Source: Bacillus sp. 165 (GTDB lineage: Bacteria; Bacillota; Bacilli; Bacillales; Bacillaceae_G). Taken from it: DNA of 64,000 nucleotides. Shown here in pieces: positions 1 to 9,172 of the stretch. The stretch is taken from positions 558,001 through 622,000 of the forward strand of contig NZ_JAGHKQ010000001.1 in assembly GCF_017742235.1 (NCBI RefSeq), read 5' to 3'. Every line of letters starts with the position of its first letter. The stretch's first letter is position 1. The notes below the pieces were generated by a model, which was not told the origin of the DNA, did no database searches, and worked only from the letters and a program-made list of their open reading frames with translations. Position numbers and translations under genes: made by a program.

Positions 1-55
1 AAGGACTTATCAATTTATTAAAAATTCTTATTATTTCCGATGTTATGGATATAAA

Positions 56-85
56 AAATCGATTTCTGCTTACAGAAATCGATTT
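56..85 (-). terminator. Intrinsic terminator of mecA
   Basis: A 13-bp perfect stem with a 4-nt loop is followed on the minus strand by six T. It overlaps the mecA stop codon, so the last mecA codon lies within the hairpin. Bases 1-55 upstream hold no gene that I can see. Confidence 0.85.
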
Positions 86-755
86 ATGGCAAGAGTGGGA
101 AGTTTGCGCTAATGGTATGCAACGCTTGATCGGAAATAATTTCTTTTCCATATTCTTGTATACGATGAACAGTCACAGCAGACTCTTCTCCATATTCCAA
201 AACCATACTTAAAATGCTATCTATTTCATCTTCTGCATGTAACTCTTCATCAAATTCTACATATAAATAATATCGGCCTTCAAATACATATAATTGATTG
301 AGGGTATCTATGAGTTCCAATCGATGACTTAAAGATATTATATCTTCGAAATCTTGAAATTTTACTACAAATCCAAGTGTACCGTCGCTGCTTAAGTAAT
401 ATAAGTCTTCATCTTCCAAATGTTGCTCCAATAAAGATTCAAAACGTTCATCTAGAGGAATATCAATCACCTTATCCAAGCCGATTGGAAGTTCTAATTT
501 TTGACCGTCTTTTGATAGCTGCGCTTTCGTAACAATGACCTCAATACCTTTATCCAAAGCCTGCACTTGAATCCAAAGTGGACCATCGATAAAAAACTCA
601 TCTTGATAACGAACTTCATCCATCATTTCCCAAAAAAGCTGTTCGCTTTTCTCACGATTGTACCAAATTTCCTCCCGGTCAAATCCACGCTCTTCTATAT
701 CTACATAAGATATATAAAACTTAACTGTATTATCATTAATTCTTTCCATATCCAA
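84..755 (-). CDS. mecA: MecA adapter protein
   Basis: Adapter for the ClpC unfoldase. In Bacillus it presents ComK and other clients to ClpCP and helps ClpC assemble. The 223-aa length fits the family (about 220). The N-terminal opening MDMERIND and the block DRGFDREEIWYN (about residues 23-34) are hallmark MecA sequence. An acidic, variable linker sits in the middle, and the C-terminal half, which binds ClpC in known homologues, is intact. It is a monocistronic minus-strand gene ending in a strong terminator. It neighbours a TerC gene and spx, as in B. subtilis (mecA-yjbE-spx). The start at 755 gives the family-typical N-terminus. I see nothing unusual in it. Confidence 0.96.
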   Translation of the reverse strand: MDMERINDNTVKFYISYVDIEERGFDREEIWYNREKSEQLFWEMMDEVRYQDEFFIDGPLWIQVQALDKGIEVIVTKAQLSKDGQKLELPIGLDKVIDIPLDERFESLLEQHLEDEDLYYLSSDGTLGFVVKFQDFEDIISLSHRLELIDTLNQLYVFEGRYYLYVEFDEELHAEDEIDSILSMVLEYGEESAVTVHRIQEYGKEIISDQALHTISANFPLLP

Positions 756-1171
756 AGCATTCTCTCCCTTCTTATCTAATGGATAGTACTGAAGGGACTA
801 TTACCCCCTAAAACACGATATATCATCAACTGCTACGAATGAGGGCTTTTTGTCTGTCTCTTCGATAGACAGTCGCGATTCCTCTTTGCCACAAACAAAA
901 AGGAGAATTGTATAGTTCTACACATCATATCAAAACTACTCAAAAGAATCTAGAAAATCTTGTACTCTCATTTTATGATAAAAAAGGTCAAAATGGAAAT
1001 AAAAACACGTGAATAATGAAAAACAGTTATACACCTAGTTAAGGTAAATCCCCTCTCGAAAAAGAGGCTTTCCATTATCCTTTTCTTGACAGGCTGTACA
1101 TCTTCCCTTATATTGATTAAGTAATTATGAACAGGGAAAGAGATATATAGTTTGCAAACGGGGGATACGAT
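756..1171. other. Intergenic region mecA/terC
   Basis: This 416-nt divergent spacer carries the mecA promoter region and the promoter of the TerC gene (listed separately). I see no open frame with a ribosome binding site. A short dyad lies near 851-875 and a weak one near 1052-1070. I looked for a yybP-ykoY manganese riboswitch, which often precedes TerC genes, and could not recognise its conserved core. Confidence 0.5.
1086..1114 (+). promoter_or_regulatory. SigmaA promoter of the TerC gene
   Basis: TTGACA at 1086-1091 and TATATT at 1109-1114 are separated by 17 nt, nearly a consensus vegetative promoter. It predicts a leader of about 50 nt before the start codon at 1172. Confidence 0.75.
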
Positions 1172-1846
1172 ATGGATTTAGAATTCCTTACTCAAATATT
1201 AGTTATTATTGGAATTGATATAGTTCTTGGTGGAGACAATGCTATCGTCATTGCTTTAGCAAGCCGCAATTTGGCGGAATCACAGCGTAATAAAGCTATT
1301 TTACTTGGAACTGGTTTAGCGATTGCCATTCGTATCTTATTAACAATTGTTGCCGTATACTTACTAGAAATTCCATTTTTACAACTGGTAGGCGGTCTTT
1401 TGCTTATTATGATTGCTTATAACCTCCTTTCAGATGATGGAGATGATCTCTCCAACATTAAAGCTAGTTCAACTCTAATGTCTGCAGTTCGTACTATTGT
1501 ATTTGCTGATATTGTAATGGGCTTTGATAATGTGTTGGCAATTGCCGGAGCAGCTCATGGAAATATAATATTGGTTGTATTAGGGCTTTTAGTTTCTGTA
1601 CCAGTCATCATTTGGGGAAGTAAATTGATTTTAACATTTATGGAGAAATTTCCGTTGCTTGTATACGTTGGTGCAGGTATTTTAGCATATACTGCCGGAA
1701 GTATGATTATCCACGAAAAACGGCTTGAGAATTTTTTCACTCAAAACAGTTTCCTTGCAACCCTTATTCCTATTATAACAGTTGTGCTCGTACTTATTGC
1801 AGGATATATTATGAATCAAATTAAATTAAAAAAAGCTCATAACTGA
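1172..1846 (+). CDS. TerC-family integral membrane protein (YjbE-like)
   Basis: A 224-aa TerC-family membrane protein with about seven hydrophobic segments. The two family motifs are present: GGDNAIV (about residues 20-26) and FADIVMGFDNVLAIAG (about 111-126), whose acidic residues sit in the membrane and are thought to handle a metal ion. Some TerC relatives take part in manganese export or metalation of secreted proteins. I infer a similar metal-related role, with the exact substrate unknown. It is monocistronic with its own strong sigmaA promoter and a terminator just after the stop. Gene order (mecA-terC-spx) matches B. subtilis mecA-yjbE-yjbD, which supports YjbE orthology. Confidence 0.88.
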   Translation: MDLEFLTQILVIIGIDIVLGGDNAIVIALASRNLAESQRNKAILLGTGLAIAIRILLTIVAVYLLEIPFLQLVGGLLLIMIAYNLLSDDGDDLSNIKASSTLMSAVRTIVFADIVMGFDNVLAIAGAAHGNIILVVLGLLVSVPVIIWGSKLILTFMEKFPLLVYVGAGILAYTAGSMIIHEKRLENFFTQNSFLATLIPIITVVLVLIAGYIMNQIKLKKAHN

Positions 1847-1850
1847 TATT

Positions 1851-1884
1851 AAAAGGGATATGCTTCCAAGGCATATCCCTTTTA
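1851..1884 (+). terminator. Terminator of the TerC gene
   Basis: The arms AAAAGGGATATGC and GCATATCCCTTTT form a 13-bp stem directly after the stop codon, with U-rich flanks on both sides. Confidence 0.85.
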
Positions 1885-1919
1885 ATATGTATAACATATT
1901 CCAAAGCTGCTGATAAACA

Positions 1920-1953
1920 ATAAAGCTCCGGCACTCAATCATCCGGAGCTTTA
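1920..1953 (-). terminator. Terminator of spx
   Basis: The stem AAAGCTCCGG / CCGGAGCTTT lies immediately downstream of the spx stop on the minus strand and is followed by a T-rich tract. Confidence 0.8.
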
Positions 1954-1955
1954 TT

Positions 1956-2351
1956 TTAGTTTACAAGACGCTGCGCTTCACGCAGTTGAAACGTTCTTAC
2001 TGTACGAGGTAAGAAACGACGAATTTCATCTTCGTTATATCCTACCTGTAGTCTCTTTTCATCAATAATGATTGGACGACGCAGGATACCTGGATAATCA
2101 CGAATTACCTTATATAAATCTTGTAACGGTAATGATTCTACATTTATGTCTAATTCCTGAAAGATCTTAGAACGAGTTGAAATAATTTCATCCGTTCCGC
2201 TTTCTGTCATACGTAAAATTTCTTTAATTTCCTCAATAGTTAAAGGCTCTGAAAAAATGTTTCTTTCTTGATATGGAATATGATTTTCTTCCAACCAAAG
2301 CTTTGCCTTTCTACATGACGTACAGCTCGGTGAACTGTATAAGGTTACCAT
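1956..2351 (-). CDS. spx: Spx redox-sensing global regulator
   Basis: ArsC-like, non-DNA-binding transcription regulator that binds the RNA polymerase alpha C-terminal domain and switches the thiol stress programme. With the start at 2351 the protein is 131 aa, the family length. The redox switch is C10-T-S-C13. The C-terminus ends in the REAQRL region that in B. subtilis is followed by the residues read by YjbH/ClpXP. A second ATG lies one codon upstream (2354); the family N-terminus MVTLYSSP favours 2351. It lies between the TerC gene and the opp operon, as in B. subtilis. MecA, an adapter of the same proteolytic network, is encoded nearby. Monocistronic with its own terminator. Confidence 0.95.
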   Translation of the reverse strand: MVTLYSSPSCTSCRKAKLWLEENHIPYQERNIFSEPLTIEEIKEILRMTESGTDEIISTRSKIFQELDINVESLPLQDLYKVIRDYPGILRRPIIIDEKRLQVGYNEDEIRRFLPRTVRTFQLREAQRLVN

Positions 2352-2710
2352 CATTTACCCACTCTCCCCCAATAACTGAGTATGAACGCGTAAATACCAT
2401 TTGAAGAATGATTACCATTCAACGTATATTAGCGTAGTATAAACTCTTTTTTAATAAATAATTACTTTTAATAAGTAACTTCTATAACCATTATACAATA
2501 TATTTACTCAGAAATATACATTAATTTCTTTACAAAAATTTAAAAAAGTTATACAAAAATTATACAACATAAAAACACTTTAAATTCTTTGTGTTAAATT
2601 GTCGGAAAATATTTATTTTTATTTACTCTTATTTAACTTTCTTATAATTTGGCATACAATATTTAAGAAGGAATAAATTTCTATACGTACATAGTAAGGG
2701 AGATGAGCAG
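2352..2710. other. AT-rich divergent spacer spx/small membrane gene
   Basis: A 359-nt, very AT-rich divergent region with promoters for spx (minus) and for the small membrane gene (plus). A plausible plus promoter is TTAACT, 16 nt, TACAAT near 2634-2662. It contains a 21-nt stretch (2541-2561) that recurs exactly at 41320-41340 upstream of the carotenoid operon, and repeated ACAAAAATT words. I see no gene in it. Confidence 0.5.
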
Positions 2711-2914
2711 ATGATAGATTATTTGATTGATTTAGTTATTGTAGCTGTATTAGTTATTGGCATTACAGCTACGGTAGGAGTAATTACAAATAGCATTGGT
2801 GAAAATCTGTTTGGCGGCAAAAAGAAAACAAAGTTCATAGATAAAAGCGAAAGAATGCAATCCGGGTGGAACAATGTAGGAGGAAAAGGAATTTACAAGA
2901 AAAAAACCTACTAA
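2711..2914 (+). CDS. Small single-pass membrane protein, unknown function
   Basis: A 67-aa protein that I do not recognise as a named family. Residues 3-25 form one strongly hydrophobic helix (DLVIVAVLVIGITATVGV). A soluble, basic tail of about 40 residues follows, with KKKTKF and a glycine-rich YKKK end. A good ribosome binding site (GGGAG, 2699-2703) precedes the ATG. It stands alone between the divergent spx promoter and the convergent opp operon, followed by a weak hairpin (about 2921-2950) and a T-rich stretch. The reading frame, spacing and composition look like a real gene. No function can be assigned from sequence. Confidence 0.7.
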   Translation: MIDYLIDLVIVAVLVIGITATVGVITNSIGENLFGGKKKTKFIDKSERMQSGWNNVGGKGIYKKKTY

Positions 2915-3054
2915 AATTGCAGAGTGAATGTACAACTTCAACTCCACTCTTCCTTTTTCCTTCTATCTAAACATGCACCTATTCAACAAAACACGTCAAA
3001 CTAAGCTTAATTACTTATGAAATACTTTTCTGTTCTTAATTAACTAATTCAAAA

Positions 3055-3083
3055 GACCTTACAGAATATCCTGTAAGGTCTTT
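3055..3083 (-). terminator. Terminator of the opp operon
   Basis: The stem AGACCTTACAG / CTGTAAGGTCT, just past the oppF stop on the minus strand, is followed by TTTTG. Confidence 0.85.
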
Positions 3084-3087
3084 AAAA

Positions 3088-4023
3088 TTAGTTATATATT
3101 TCCTTATATTTCTTATACTCTGCTTCTGAGCATAATACCCAGTGTCCTGGACGGATTTCACGCATAACTGGCTCTTCGCTGCCATAATTATGTTGTGAAG
3201 AGTCATATACTGTACGTCTGCGGTTACGCTCATAATCTGGATCCGGAAGCGGAATAGCAGATAATAGAGACTGTGTATACGGATGAATTGGGTATTCATA
3301 CAATTCATCACTGTCCGCCAATTCTACAATTTTACCATGATACATAACACCGATACGATCACTGATATATTTTACCATGGATAAATCATGCGCAATAAAT
3401 AAATATGTTAAGCCTTTTTCACGTTGCAGCTTTTTCAATAAGTTTACAACCTGAGCTTGGATGGATACATCCAATGCAGAGATTGGCTCGTCGGCAATGA
3501 TAAACTCTGGCTCTACTGCCAATGCACGTGCAATACCGATACGTTGTCTTTGACCACCTGAGAATTCATGCGGATAACGGCTTGCATGCTCTTTATTTAA
3601 ACCTACTGTTTCAAGAAGCTCATATACTTTTCTCATACGTTCTTCTTTACTTTTAGCAAGGCCGTGGATATCAATACCTTCTGCGATGATATCCGAAACC
3701 GTCATACGCGGGTTTAATGAAGCGTATGGATCTTGGAAAATCATTTGCATTTTACGATTGAATTTCTTTAAGTCTTTTTTCGATTTTTTACCATGAACAC
3801 TTTCGCCATCAAATAAAACTTCTCCGGCTGTTGCATCATATAAACGGATAATCGTACGTCCTGTTGTAGATTTACCAGAACCTGATTCTCCTACAAGACC
3901 GAACGTTTCTCCTTTGTAAATATCAAAAGTTACGTCATCGATGGCCTTTACTACGCCGCCGCCTACATTAAAGTACTGCTTTACATTTTTAATCTCAACA
4001 AGCTTTTCCTTTTGATTAGCCAC
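3088..4023 (-). CDS. oppF: Oligopeptide ABC transporter ATP-binding protein OppF
   Basis: Cytoplasmic ATPase subunit of the Opp oligopeptide importer. With a GTG start at 4023 it has 311 aa. Walker A is GESGSGKST (about residues 45-53), the ABC signature is [10 protein letters not shown], Walker B ends in FIIADEP, and the C-terminal oligopeptide/dipeptide extension [12 protein letters not shown] is present. I chose GTG 4023 over GTG 4032 because AGGTG sits 7 nt upstream and the family N-terminus is MANQKEK. This gives a short overlap with the oppD stop, suggesting translational coupling. It is the last gene of oppABCDF, followed by a terminator. OppF works as a heterodimer with OppD. Confidence 0.94.
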   Translation of the reverse strand: MANQKEKLVEIKNVKQYFNVGGGVVKAIDDVTFDIYKGETFGLVGESGSGKSTTGRTIIRLYDATAGEVLFDGESVHGKKSKKDLKKFNRKMQMIFQDPYASLNPRMTVSDIIAEGIDIHGLAKSKEERMRKVYELLETVGLNKEHASRYPHEFSGGQRQRIGIARALAVEPEFIIADEPISALDVSIQAQVVNLLKKLQREKGLTYLFIAHDLSMVKYISDRIGVMYHGKIVELADSDELYEYPIHPYTQSLLSAIPLPDPDYERNRRRTVYDSSQHNYGSEEPVMREIRPGHWVLCSEAEYKKYKEIYN

Positions 4024-5059
4024 GGAATTCACCTGCTTTCATTTGACGAATACGTTTTTGTACAAGCTCAGGCGGCTCTACTTTTGGTGCATCTTCATGC
4101 AATAACCAAGTTGCCGCGTAATGAGTATCGCTCACCTTGAACATTGGTGGAGTCATCTCAAAATCGATTTTTAATGCACGAGGGTTACGTGCAGCAAATG
4201 CGTCACCCTTTGGAGGTTTAATTAAGTCAGGCGGTGAACCTGGAATTGCATATAAATCAGCTTCTTCACTGTCTAAGCTTGGCATAGAAGCAAGTAATCC
4301 CCATGTGTATGGGTGCTGCGGGTTATAGAAAATCTCATCCACTGTTCCAATTTCTACGATTTGTCCCGCATACATAACAGCTACACGATCTGCTACGTTT
4401 GCAACTACTCCTAAATCATGCGTGATAAAGATAATTCCAGCTTCTGTTTTTTGCTGAATGTCTTTCATCAGCTCCAAAATTTGAGCTTGAATTGTAACGT
4501 CCAACGCTGTTGTCGGCTCATCTGCGATTAAGAGCTTCGGATTACAAGCAAGAGCCATCGCAATAACTACACGCTGTCTCATACCGCCAGAGAACTGATG
4601 CGGATATTGTTTTAAACGAGCCTCAGGATTCGGAATTCCTACAAGCTCCAATAACTCGGTTGCTACTTTACGAGCATCAGCTTTACTCATTTTTTGGTGC
4701 TTGATTAACCCTTCCATAATTTGGTTTCCGACTGTCATTGTAGGGTTTAAAGACGTCATAGGATCTTGGAAAATCATTGCAATGTCTTTTCCGCGCACGT
4801 CTTGCATTTCTTTCTCTGATAATTTTGTAAGATCACGACCATCAAAACGGATTTCACCCTGCTTTATACGTCCTGGAGGGTTTGGAATAAGCCCCATCAG
4901 CGCTTTAGATGTAACCGATTTACCAGAACCAGATTCACCCACAATCGCTAATGTCTCACCCTTTTTCAAATTAAAGTTAACTCCGCGCACTGCATGAACT
5001 TCCCCGCCATGCGTATCGAAGGAGACATATAAATCCTTTACTTCTAATAAGTTTTCCAT
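4016..5059 (-). CDS. oppD: Oligopeptide ABC transporter ATP-binding protein OppD
   Basis: 347-aa ATPase subunit pairing with OppF to drive peptide uptake. Walker [10 protein letters not shown] (about residues 41-49), signature [15 protein letters not shown], Walker B LLIADEP and the C-terminal oligopeptide-transporter extension ([12 protein letters not shown]) are all visible. The start follows a good ribosome binding site. It lies 23 nt after oppC and overlaps oppF. Opp importers in Bacillus take up nutrient peptides and the signalling peptides that feed Phr and, in the cereus group, PapR circuits; the latter role here is inference from the family. Confidence 0.95.
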   Translation of the reverse strand: MENLLEVKDLYVSFDTHGGEVHAVRGVNFNLKKGETLAIVGESGSGKSVTSKALMGLIPNPPGRIKQGEIRFDGRDLTKLSEKEMQDVRGKDIAMIFQDPMTSLNPTMTVGNQIMEGLIKHQKMSKADARKVATELLELVGIPNPEARLKQYPHQFSGGMRQRVVIAMALACNPKLLIADEPTTALDVTIQAQILELMKDIQQKTEAGIIFITHDLGVVANVADRVAVMYAGQIVEIGTVDEIFYNPQHPYTWGLLASMPSLDSEEADLYAIPGSPPDLIKPPKGDAFAARNPRALKIDFEMTPPMFKVSDTHYAATWLLHEDAPKVEPPELVQKRIRQMKAGEFRG

Positions 5060-5082
5060 TCTTTTCTCTCCTTTCTATCTTA

Positions 5083-6102
5083 CTACTTACGCATTTTTGG
5101 ATCTAGTGCGTCACGTAAACCATCTGCTAATAAGTTAAAGCTTAAAATCAGTAAACTGATTACAAATGCAGGAATGAACATCATATGCGGATACGTTTGA
5201 ATAGATTTATATCCATCATTAACAAGTGATCCTAGGGATGCGAACGGAGGACGAATACCTAAGCCGATAAAGCTTAAGAATGATTCCGCGAAAATCGCAC
5301 CAGGAATTGTGAACATCGCCATTACAATAATTGGACCCATAACGTTTGGAAGTAAGTGTTTCAAAATTAATTTACCATTAGAAGCACCTAATGTACGAGA
5401 TGCCAATACATACTCTTGGTTTTTTAATTTCAAGACTTGTCCACGTACGATACGTGACATGTTAATCCACCCAGTTGCCACCAAAGCAAGGGAAATAGAT
5501 AATATTCCAGGCTCTAATAAGATTACGAGCAAAATAACAATAATCAAATATGGTATACCTACTAACACTTCCACTATACGCTGCATGATAGTATCTATAC
5601 GGCCGCCGTAAAATGCTGAAACACTTCCGTACGTTACACCGATGATCATATCAACTACTGCAGCTAACAAACCGATATAAATAGATACTCGAGTACCTTC
5701 CCACGTTCTTGTCCATTGATCGCGGCCAAGGTCATCTGTACCAAACCAGAAATATTCTTTGATATTACGCTTAGCATATTGGTCTACCCCATATTGATCT
5801 TTACCGTCAAATGGTAAAAATTCAATATGCTCCAATACCGGAATTTTTGGAGGTAACTTCGCAAAATTCAAGTCCTGATCTTTGTAAGAATATTTGTTCA
5901 TAGATGGACCAAATATTGCAAAAAGTGCGATCATAACAATGATAATCAACCCTAAAGTTGCCCCTTTGTTTTTGAATAAACGTCTTCTAACATCCTGCCA
6001 ATACGTTAAGCTGGGACGAGCGATTAGTTCGTTGTCTATTTCAGCTAAGTTAGCAGGCTGAAACAACTCAGGTGAAATTTTTCGATTTTCTAATTTATTC
6101 AT
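5083..6102 (-). CDS. oppC: Oligopeptide ABC transporter permease OppC
   Basis: 339-aa inner permease subunit. It has a soluble N-terminal tail, a first membrane helix near residues 45-65, a large extracytoplasmic loop, then the binding-protein-dependent transport domain with five further helices. The EAA loop that docks on the ATPases is recognisable as ASRTLGASNGKLILKHLLPN. Its start overlaps the oppB stop by one base (TAATG), so the two permeases are probably translated together. Length and architecture are normal for OppC. Confidence 0.94.
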   Translation of the reverse strand: MNKLENRKISPELFQPANLAEIDNELIARPSLTYWQDVRRRLFKNKGATLGLIIIVMIALFAIFGPSMNKYSYKDQDLNFAKLPPKIPVLEHIEFLPFDGKDQYGVDQYAKRNIKEYFWFGTDDLGRDQWTRTWEGTRVSIYIGLLAAVVDMIIGVTYGSVSAFYGGRIDTIMQRIVEVLVGIPYLIIVILLVILLEPGILSISLALVATGWINMSRIVRGQVLKLKNQEYVLASRTLGASNGKLILKHLLPNVMGPIIVMAMFTIPGAIFAESFLSFIGLGIRPPFASLGSLVNDGYKSIQTYPHMMFIPAFVISLLILSFNLLADGLRDALDPKMRK

Positions 6103-7031
6103 TATTTCTTCCCTCCCGCTACACGAATACGCGGATCAACTACTCCGTATAGTAAATCAACAACAAAAATTACAAGGATAAATAACGCACTGTAGAAAAT
6201 AGTTGTACCCATAATAACTGTATAGTCATTGACTGTAATAGATTGTACGAACTGTTCCCCTAGACCTGGAACTGAGAAAATTCGCTCAATTACCAGTGTA
6301 CCAGTCATTAAGTTAACTGCCATTGGTCCTAAAATTGTAATTACCGGAATGAGTGCGTTACGCAACGCATGTTTAACAATGATTCCAATTTGAGAAACAC
6401 CTTTTGCTTTTGCAGTTAAGATATAATCAGAAGATAGTACCTCCAGCATTTCTGTACGCGTAAAACGTGCTATTGTAGCCGTTACCCCCACTGATAATGC
6501 AATTGTCGGCATGATTGTATACTCGAAGCCTTTCCAGAACGCTACAGGCAACCAGCCTAATTTTACACCTACGTAAAATTGTAAAAGTGCAGCAAATACA
6601 AATGACGGTACGGAAATACCAATTACGGAAATTCCGGTTGCTGAGTAGTCTACCCAAGAGTTATTTCTCAAGGCTGCAACAATACCAAGCAATAAACCGA
6701 GCGTAGTTCCTAAAATAAGTGCTTGAAAACCTAATTGCGCTGATGGTCCAATACGTGTGGTAATCATTTCTGTAACAGGGCGGTTATCATATTTAAAAGA
6801 TATGCCTAAATCACCTTGCACTAAATTTTTCATGTAATTAAAATACTGCACTGGTACAGGGTCATTTAGTCCATATTTTTCATATATGACTGTTTTTTGC
6901 TCAGGTGTTAATTTTTCTTGGTTAGTTAATGGAGAACCCGGCATTAATTTCATTAAAAAGAATGTAAATGTTGCAATTAAAAATAACGTAATAATCATGT
7001 AGCCGAAACGCTGAAGAGTATAACGTCCCAC
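6102..7031 (-). CDS. oppB: Oligopeptide ABC transporter permease OppB
   Basis: 309-aa permease subunit with six predicted helices. The N-terminus (GRYTLQRFGYMIITLFLIATFTFFL) is a typical OppB/DppB opening, and the EAA loop reads TAKAKGVSQIGIIVKHALRNALIP. It partners OppC in the membrane. It follows oppA after 150 nt containing an intercistronic hairpin, so it is probably expressed at a lower level than the binding protein. Confidence 0.94.
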   Translation of the reverse strand: MGRYTLQRFGYMIITLFLIATFTFFLMKLMPGSPLTNQEKLTPEQKTVIYEKYGLNDPVPVQYFNYMKNLVQGDLGISFKYDNRPVTEMITTRIGPSAQLGFQALILGTTLGLLLGIVAALRNNSWVDYSATGISVIGISVPSFVFAALLQFYVGVKLGWLPVAFWKGFEYTIMPTIALSVGVTATIARFTRTEMLEVLSSDYILTAKAKGVSQIGIIVKHALRNALIPVITILGPMAVNLMTGTLVIERIFSVPGLGEQFVQSITVNDYTVIMGTTIFYSALFILVIFVVDLLYGVVDPRIRVAGGKK

Positions 7032-7131
7032 ACTAGCACCTCCCTAATAATTTAGCCTTTTCTTTTATTTAACGAAATGTTCTGCAAATTCAAGTACAAA
7101 TGAACAGAACATTCCGTCAATGAGTAAAAGA

Positions 7132-7160
7132 AGAGTACATGCCGTACATGCATATACTCT
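7132..7160 (-). promoter_or_regulatory. Intercistronic hairpin oppA/oppB
   Basis: An imperfect stem (AGAGTA/TACTCT with an inner CATG/CATG pair) lies in the 150-nt gap after oppA, with no following T-run. In binding-protein operons such structures usually stabilise the upstream message or cause partial attenuation. Confidence 0.45.
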
Positions 7161-7181
7161 CTTGAACTACCGTGCGTTCCC

Positions 7182-8825
7182 TTATTTCTTGATGTATGCC
7201 CACTTGAAGCTGTAGTCGCCACCAAAGCTGTGCTCTAAAATACCTTTTACATAATCTTTTTGTACATATGCAATACCGCGTTGGTATAGAGGTGCGATAG
7301 CAGCATCATCAAATAAGATTTTTTCAGCTTCTAGCATATTATCCCAACGAGCTTGTAAATCAGACATATCTGTTTTTGCTTTTTCAATCAACTCATCATA
7401 TTTAGCATTAGAATATGCCATTTGGTTATGAGAACCGTCAGTTACAAACATATCTAAGAATGTCATTGGATCTGGATAATCTGGACCCCAACCAGCAAAG
7501 GACATACCATAGTCGCCTTTAGACTCTAAATCTAGTTTTTGAGCAAATGGTTGTTGCTTGATTGTTACAGTTAAACCAGGAAGGTTTTTCTCCATTTGTT
7601 CTTTTAAATATTCGCCAATTTTTTTAGCGCTTTCACTATCATAGTTTAGCAATTCTAGTTGAATTGTGTCAACACCTAGTTCTTTTTTACCAGCTTCCCA
7701 TAATTTCTGAGCTTCTTTGACATCAGTTTTCGCTAATTTTCCGTTTTCTTCACGGAAATCCTTTTTATCAGGACCTTGTACAAATTTTTGAGGAACTAAA
7801 CCGTATGCTCCCACAGAACCGTTATTTAAAATTACGTTCGCCATGCCTTCTTTATCATAAGACATAGAAATTGCTTTACGGATGTTCACGTTAGCCAAGT
7901 TCTTGTCTTTTTGATTTAAGCGAATAAAGAACAAAGTTGGTTCTTCCATAGTTTTGAAGTCAGGAGAAGACTTATATTTGTCTACAAACTCTGCACTCAA
8001 ACCAGCACGGTCTACTTCACCTGTGTCATATAAGTTAACAGCTGTTGCTACGTCTTTTACAATGCTGTAGTTAATTTCTTCAAGCTTTACAGTTTTATTA
8101 TCCCAGTAACTTTCATTTTTCTTTAACTGGAAGCTTTGCTCATGCTTCCATTCGCTTAATACGAACGGGCCGTTATAGATTGTTGTATTTGCTTCTAGAC
8201 CAAACTTATCGCCTTGTTCTGTTACGAATTTTTCATTTAACGGGTAGAACGTAGGGAATGAAGTTAAGCTTAAGAAGTATGGAACCGGAGTTTCAAGTTC
8301 TACTTCCAATGTATAGTCGTCGATTGCTTTGATTCCAAGCTGATCTACTGGTACTTCTTTATTGTTAATTTTTTGAGCGTTTTTCACATCAAACATGATG
8401 TATGCATATTCTGCTGCTGTTGCAGGATCTACTGCACGCTTCCAAGAATATACAAAGTCTTTTGCCGTTACAGGGTCACCATTAGACCACTTAGCGTCTT
8501 TGCGAAGCTTGAATGTATACTTTTTGCCATCTTCACTTGCTTCATAAGATTCAGCTACAGCTGGAACAGGCTTGTCCCCTTTACCAAGAGTGTATAATCC
8601 TTCCATTACGTTGTTCATTACGTTAAATGATACAGCGTCTGTTGCTAAAGTAGAATCCATAGATGGAATCTCAGAGGACTCTAATAAATTTAATACTTGT
8701 TTCACATTTCCTTTTGATGCTTCTTTGTCTTTTGTTGCAGTAGTTTCTTTGTCTCCACCACAAGCTGCTAAAAATGAACTGGTTGCTAATGTCAAAGCCA
8801 TAAGGCCCGTTAGCTTTTTCTTCAT
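7182..8825 (-). CDS. oppA: Oligopeptide-binding lipoprotein OppA
   Basis: 547-aa extracellular substrate-binding protein of the Opp importer (SBP family 5). It starts with a lipoprotein signal whose lipobox is FLAAC, so the mature protein begins at Cys22 and is anchored to the outer face of the membrane. The SBP_bac_5 fold spans about residues 70-500, with typical motifs such as WKHEQSFQLKKNESYWD and the C-terminal PLYQRGIAYV. It is the first gene of oppABCDF, followed by an intercistronic hairpin before oppB. A sigmaA-like promoter lies upstream at 8941-8968. Peptide specificity cannot be read from the sequence. Confidence 0.95.
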   Translation of the reverse strand: MKKKLTGLMALTLATSSFLAACGGDKETTATKDKEASKGNVKQVLNLLESSEIPSMDSTLATDAVSFNVMNNVMEGLYTLGKGDKPVPAVAESYEASEDGKKYTFKLRKDAKWSNGDPVTAKDFVYSWKRAVDPATAAEYAYIMFDVKNAQKINNKEVPVDQLGIKAIDDYTLEVELETPVPYFLSLTSFPTFYPLNEKFVTEQGDKFGLEANTTIYNGPFVLSEWKHEQSFQLKKNESYWDNKTVKLEEINYSIVKDVATAVNLYDTGEVDRAGLSAEFVDKYKSSPDFKTMEEPTLFFIRLNQKDKNLANVNIRKAISMSYDKEGMANVILNNGSVGAYGLVPQKFVQGPDKKDFREENGKLAKTDVKEAQKLWEAGKKELGVDTIQLELLNYDSESAKKIGEYLKEQMEKNLPGLTVTIKQQPFAQKLDLESKGDYGMSFAGWGPDYPDPMTFLDMFVTDGSHNQMAYSNAKYDELIEKAKTDMSDLQARWDNMLEAEKILFDDAAIAPLYQRGIAYVQKDYVKGILEHSFGGDYSFKWAYIKK

Positions 8826-8940
8826 GTTTTGCGACCTCCCTGTATATCTATATTTGGCAACAAATTTTAAGAAGTGCTTCTTAAATATTCTGACAATTGG
8901 CGATATATATCGTTTTTTGTCGTTTTGTTGCTACACTTTC

Positions 8941-8968
8941 ATTATACATATATTCCGACAATTGTGAA
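8941..8968 (-). promoter_or_regulatory. Probable promoter of the opp operon
   Basis: On the minus strand TTCACA and TATAAT are separated by 16 nt, about 115 nt before the oppA start. The -10 is perfect and the -35 moderate. Confidence 0.5.
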
Positions 8969-9110
8969 TATACTTTTTGTATTTTTTTATTAAAATTTTT
9001 AAAGAATAATTTATTTTGTGTATTTTTCGTGAATAAATATTGTTATATCAAAGTATATTTCTTCTTAATTTATATTTAAATATTATTTACTTTCAGCATC
9101 TTGCAGTCTA

Positions 9111-9138
9111 TTGTCACATTATTAAGTTATTGTATAAT
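9111..9138 (+). promoter_or_regulatory. SigmaA promoter of the DUF3899 gene
   Basis: TTGTCA at 9111-9116 and TATAAT at 9133-9138, spaced by 16 nt, lie about 35 nt upstream of the TTG start. Confidence 0.65.
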
Positions 9139-9172
9139 ATCTATATCTTAACTTGGCGGAGGTTGAAGGTTT

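Larger units (their letters stand above)
8826..9172. other. Divergent spacer oppA/DUF3899 gene
   Basis: 347 nt of AT-rich sequence holding the two divergent promoters listed separately. I see no further gene or structured RNA. Confidence 0.5.

Noticed and set aside
1141..1170. TTTGCAAACG as a fifth MalR operator before the TerC gene
   Set aside because: Only a half match, and no sugar gene is nearby.
780..1171. yybP-ykoY manganese riboswitch before the TerC gene
   Set aside because: The conserved core sequence of that riboswitch is not recognisable in the leader.
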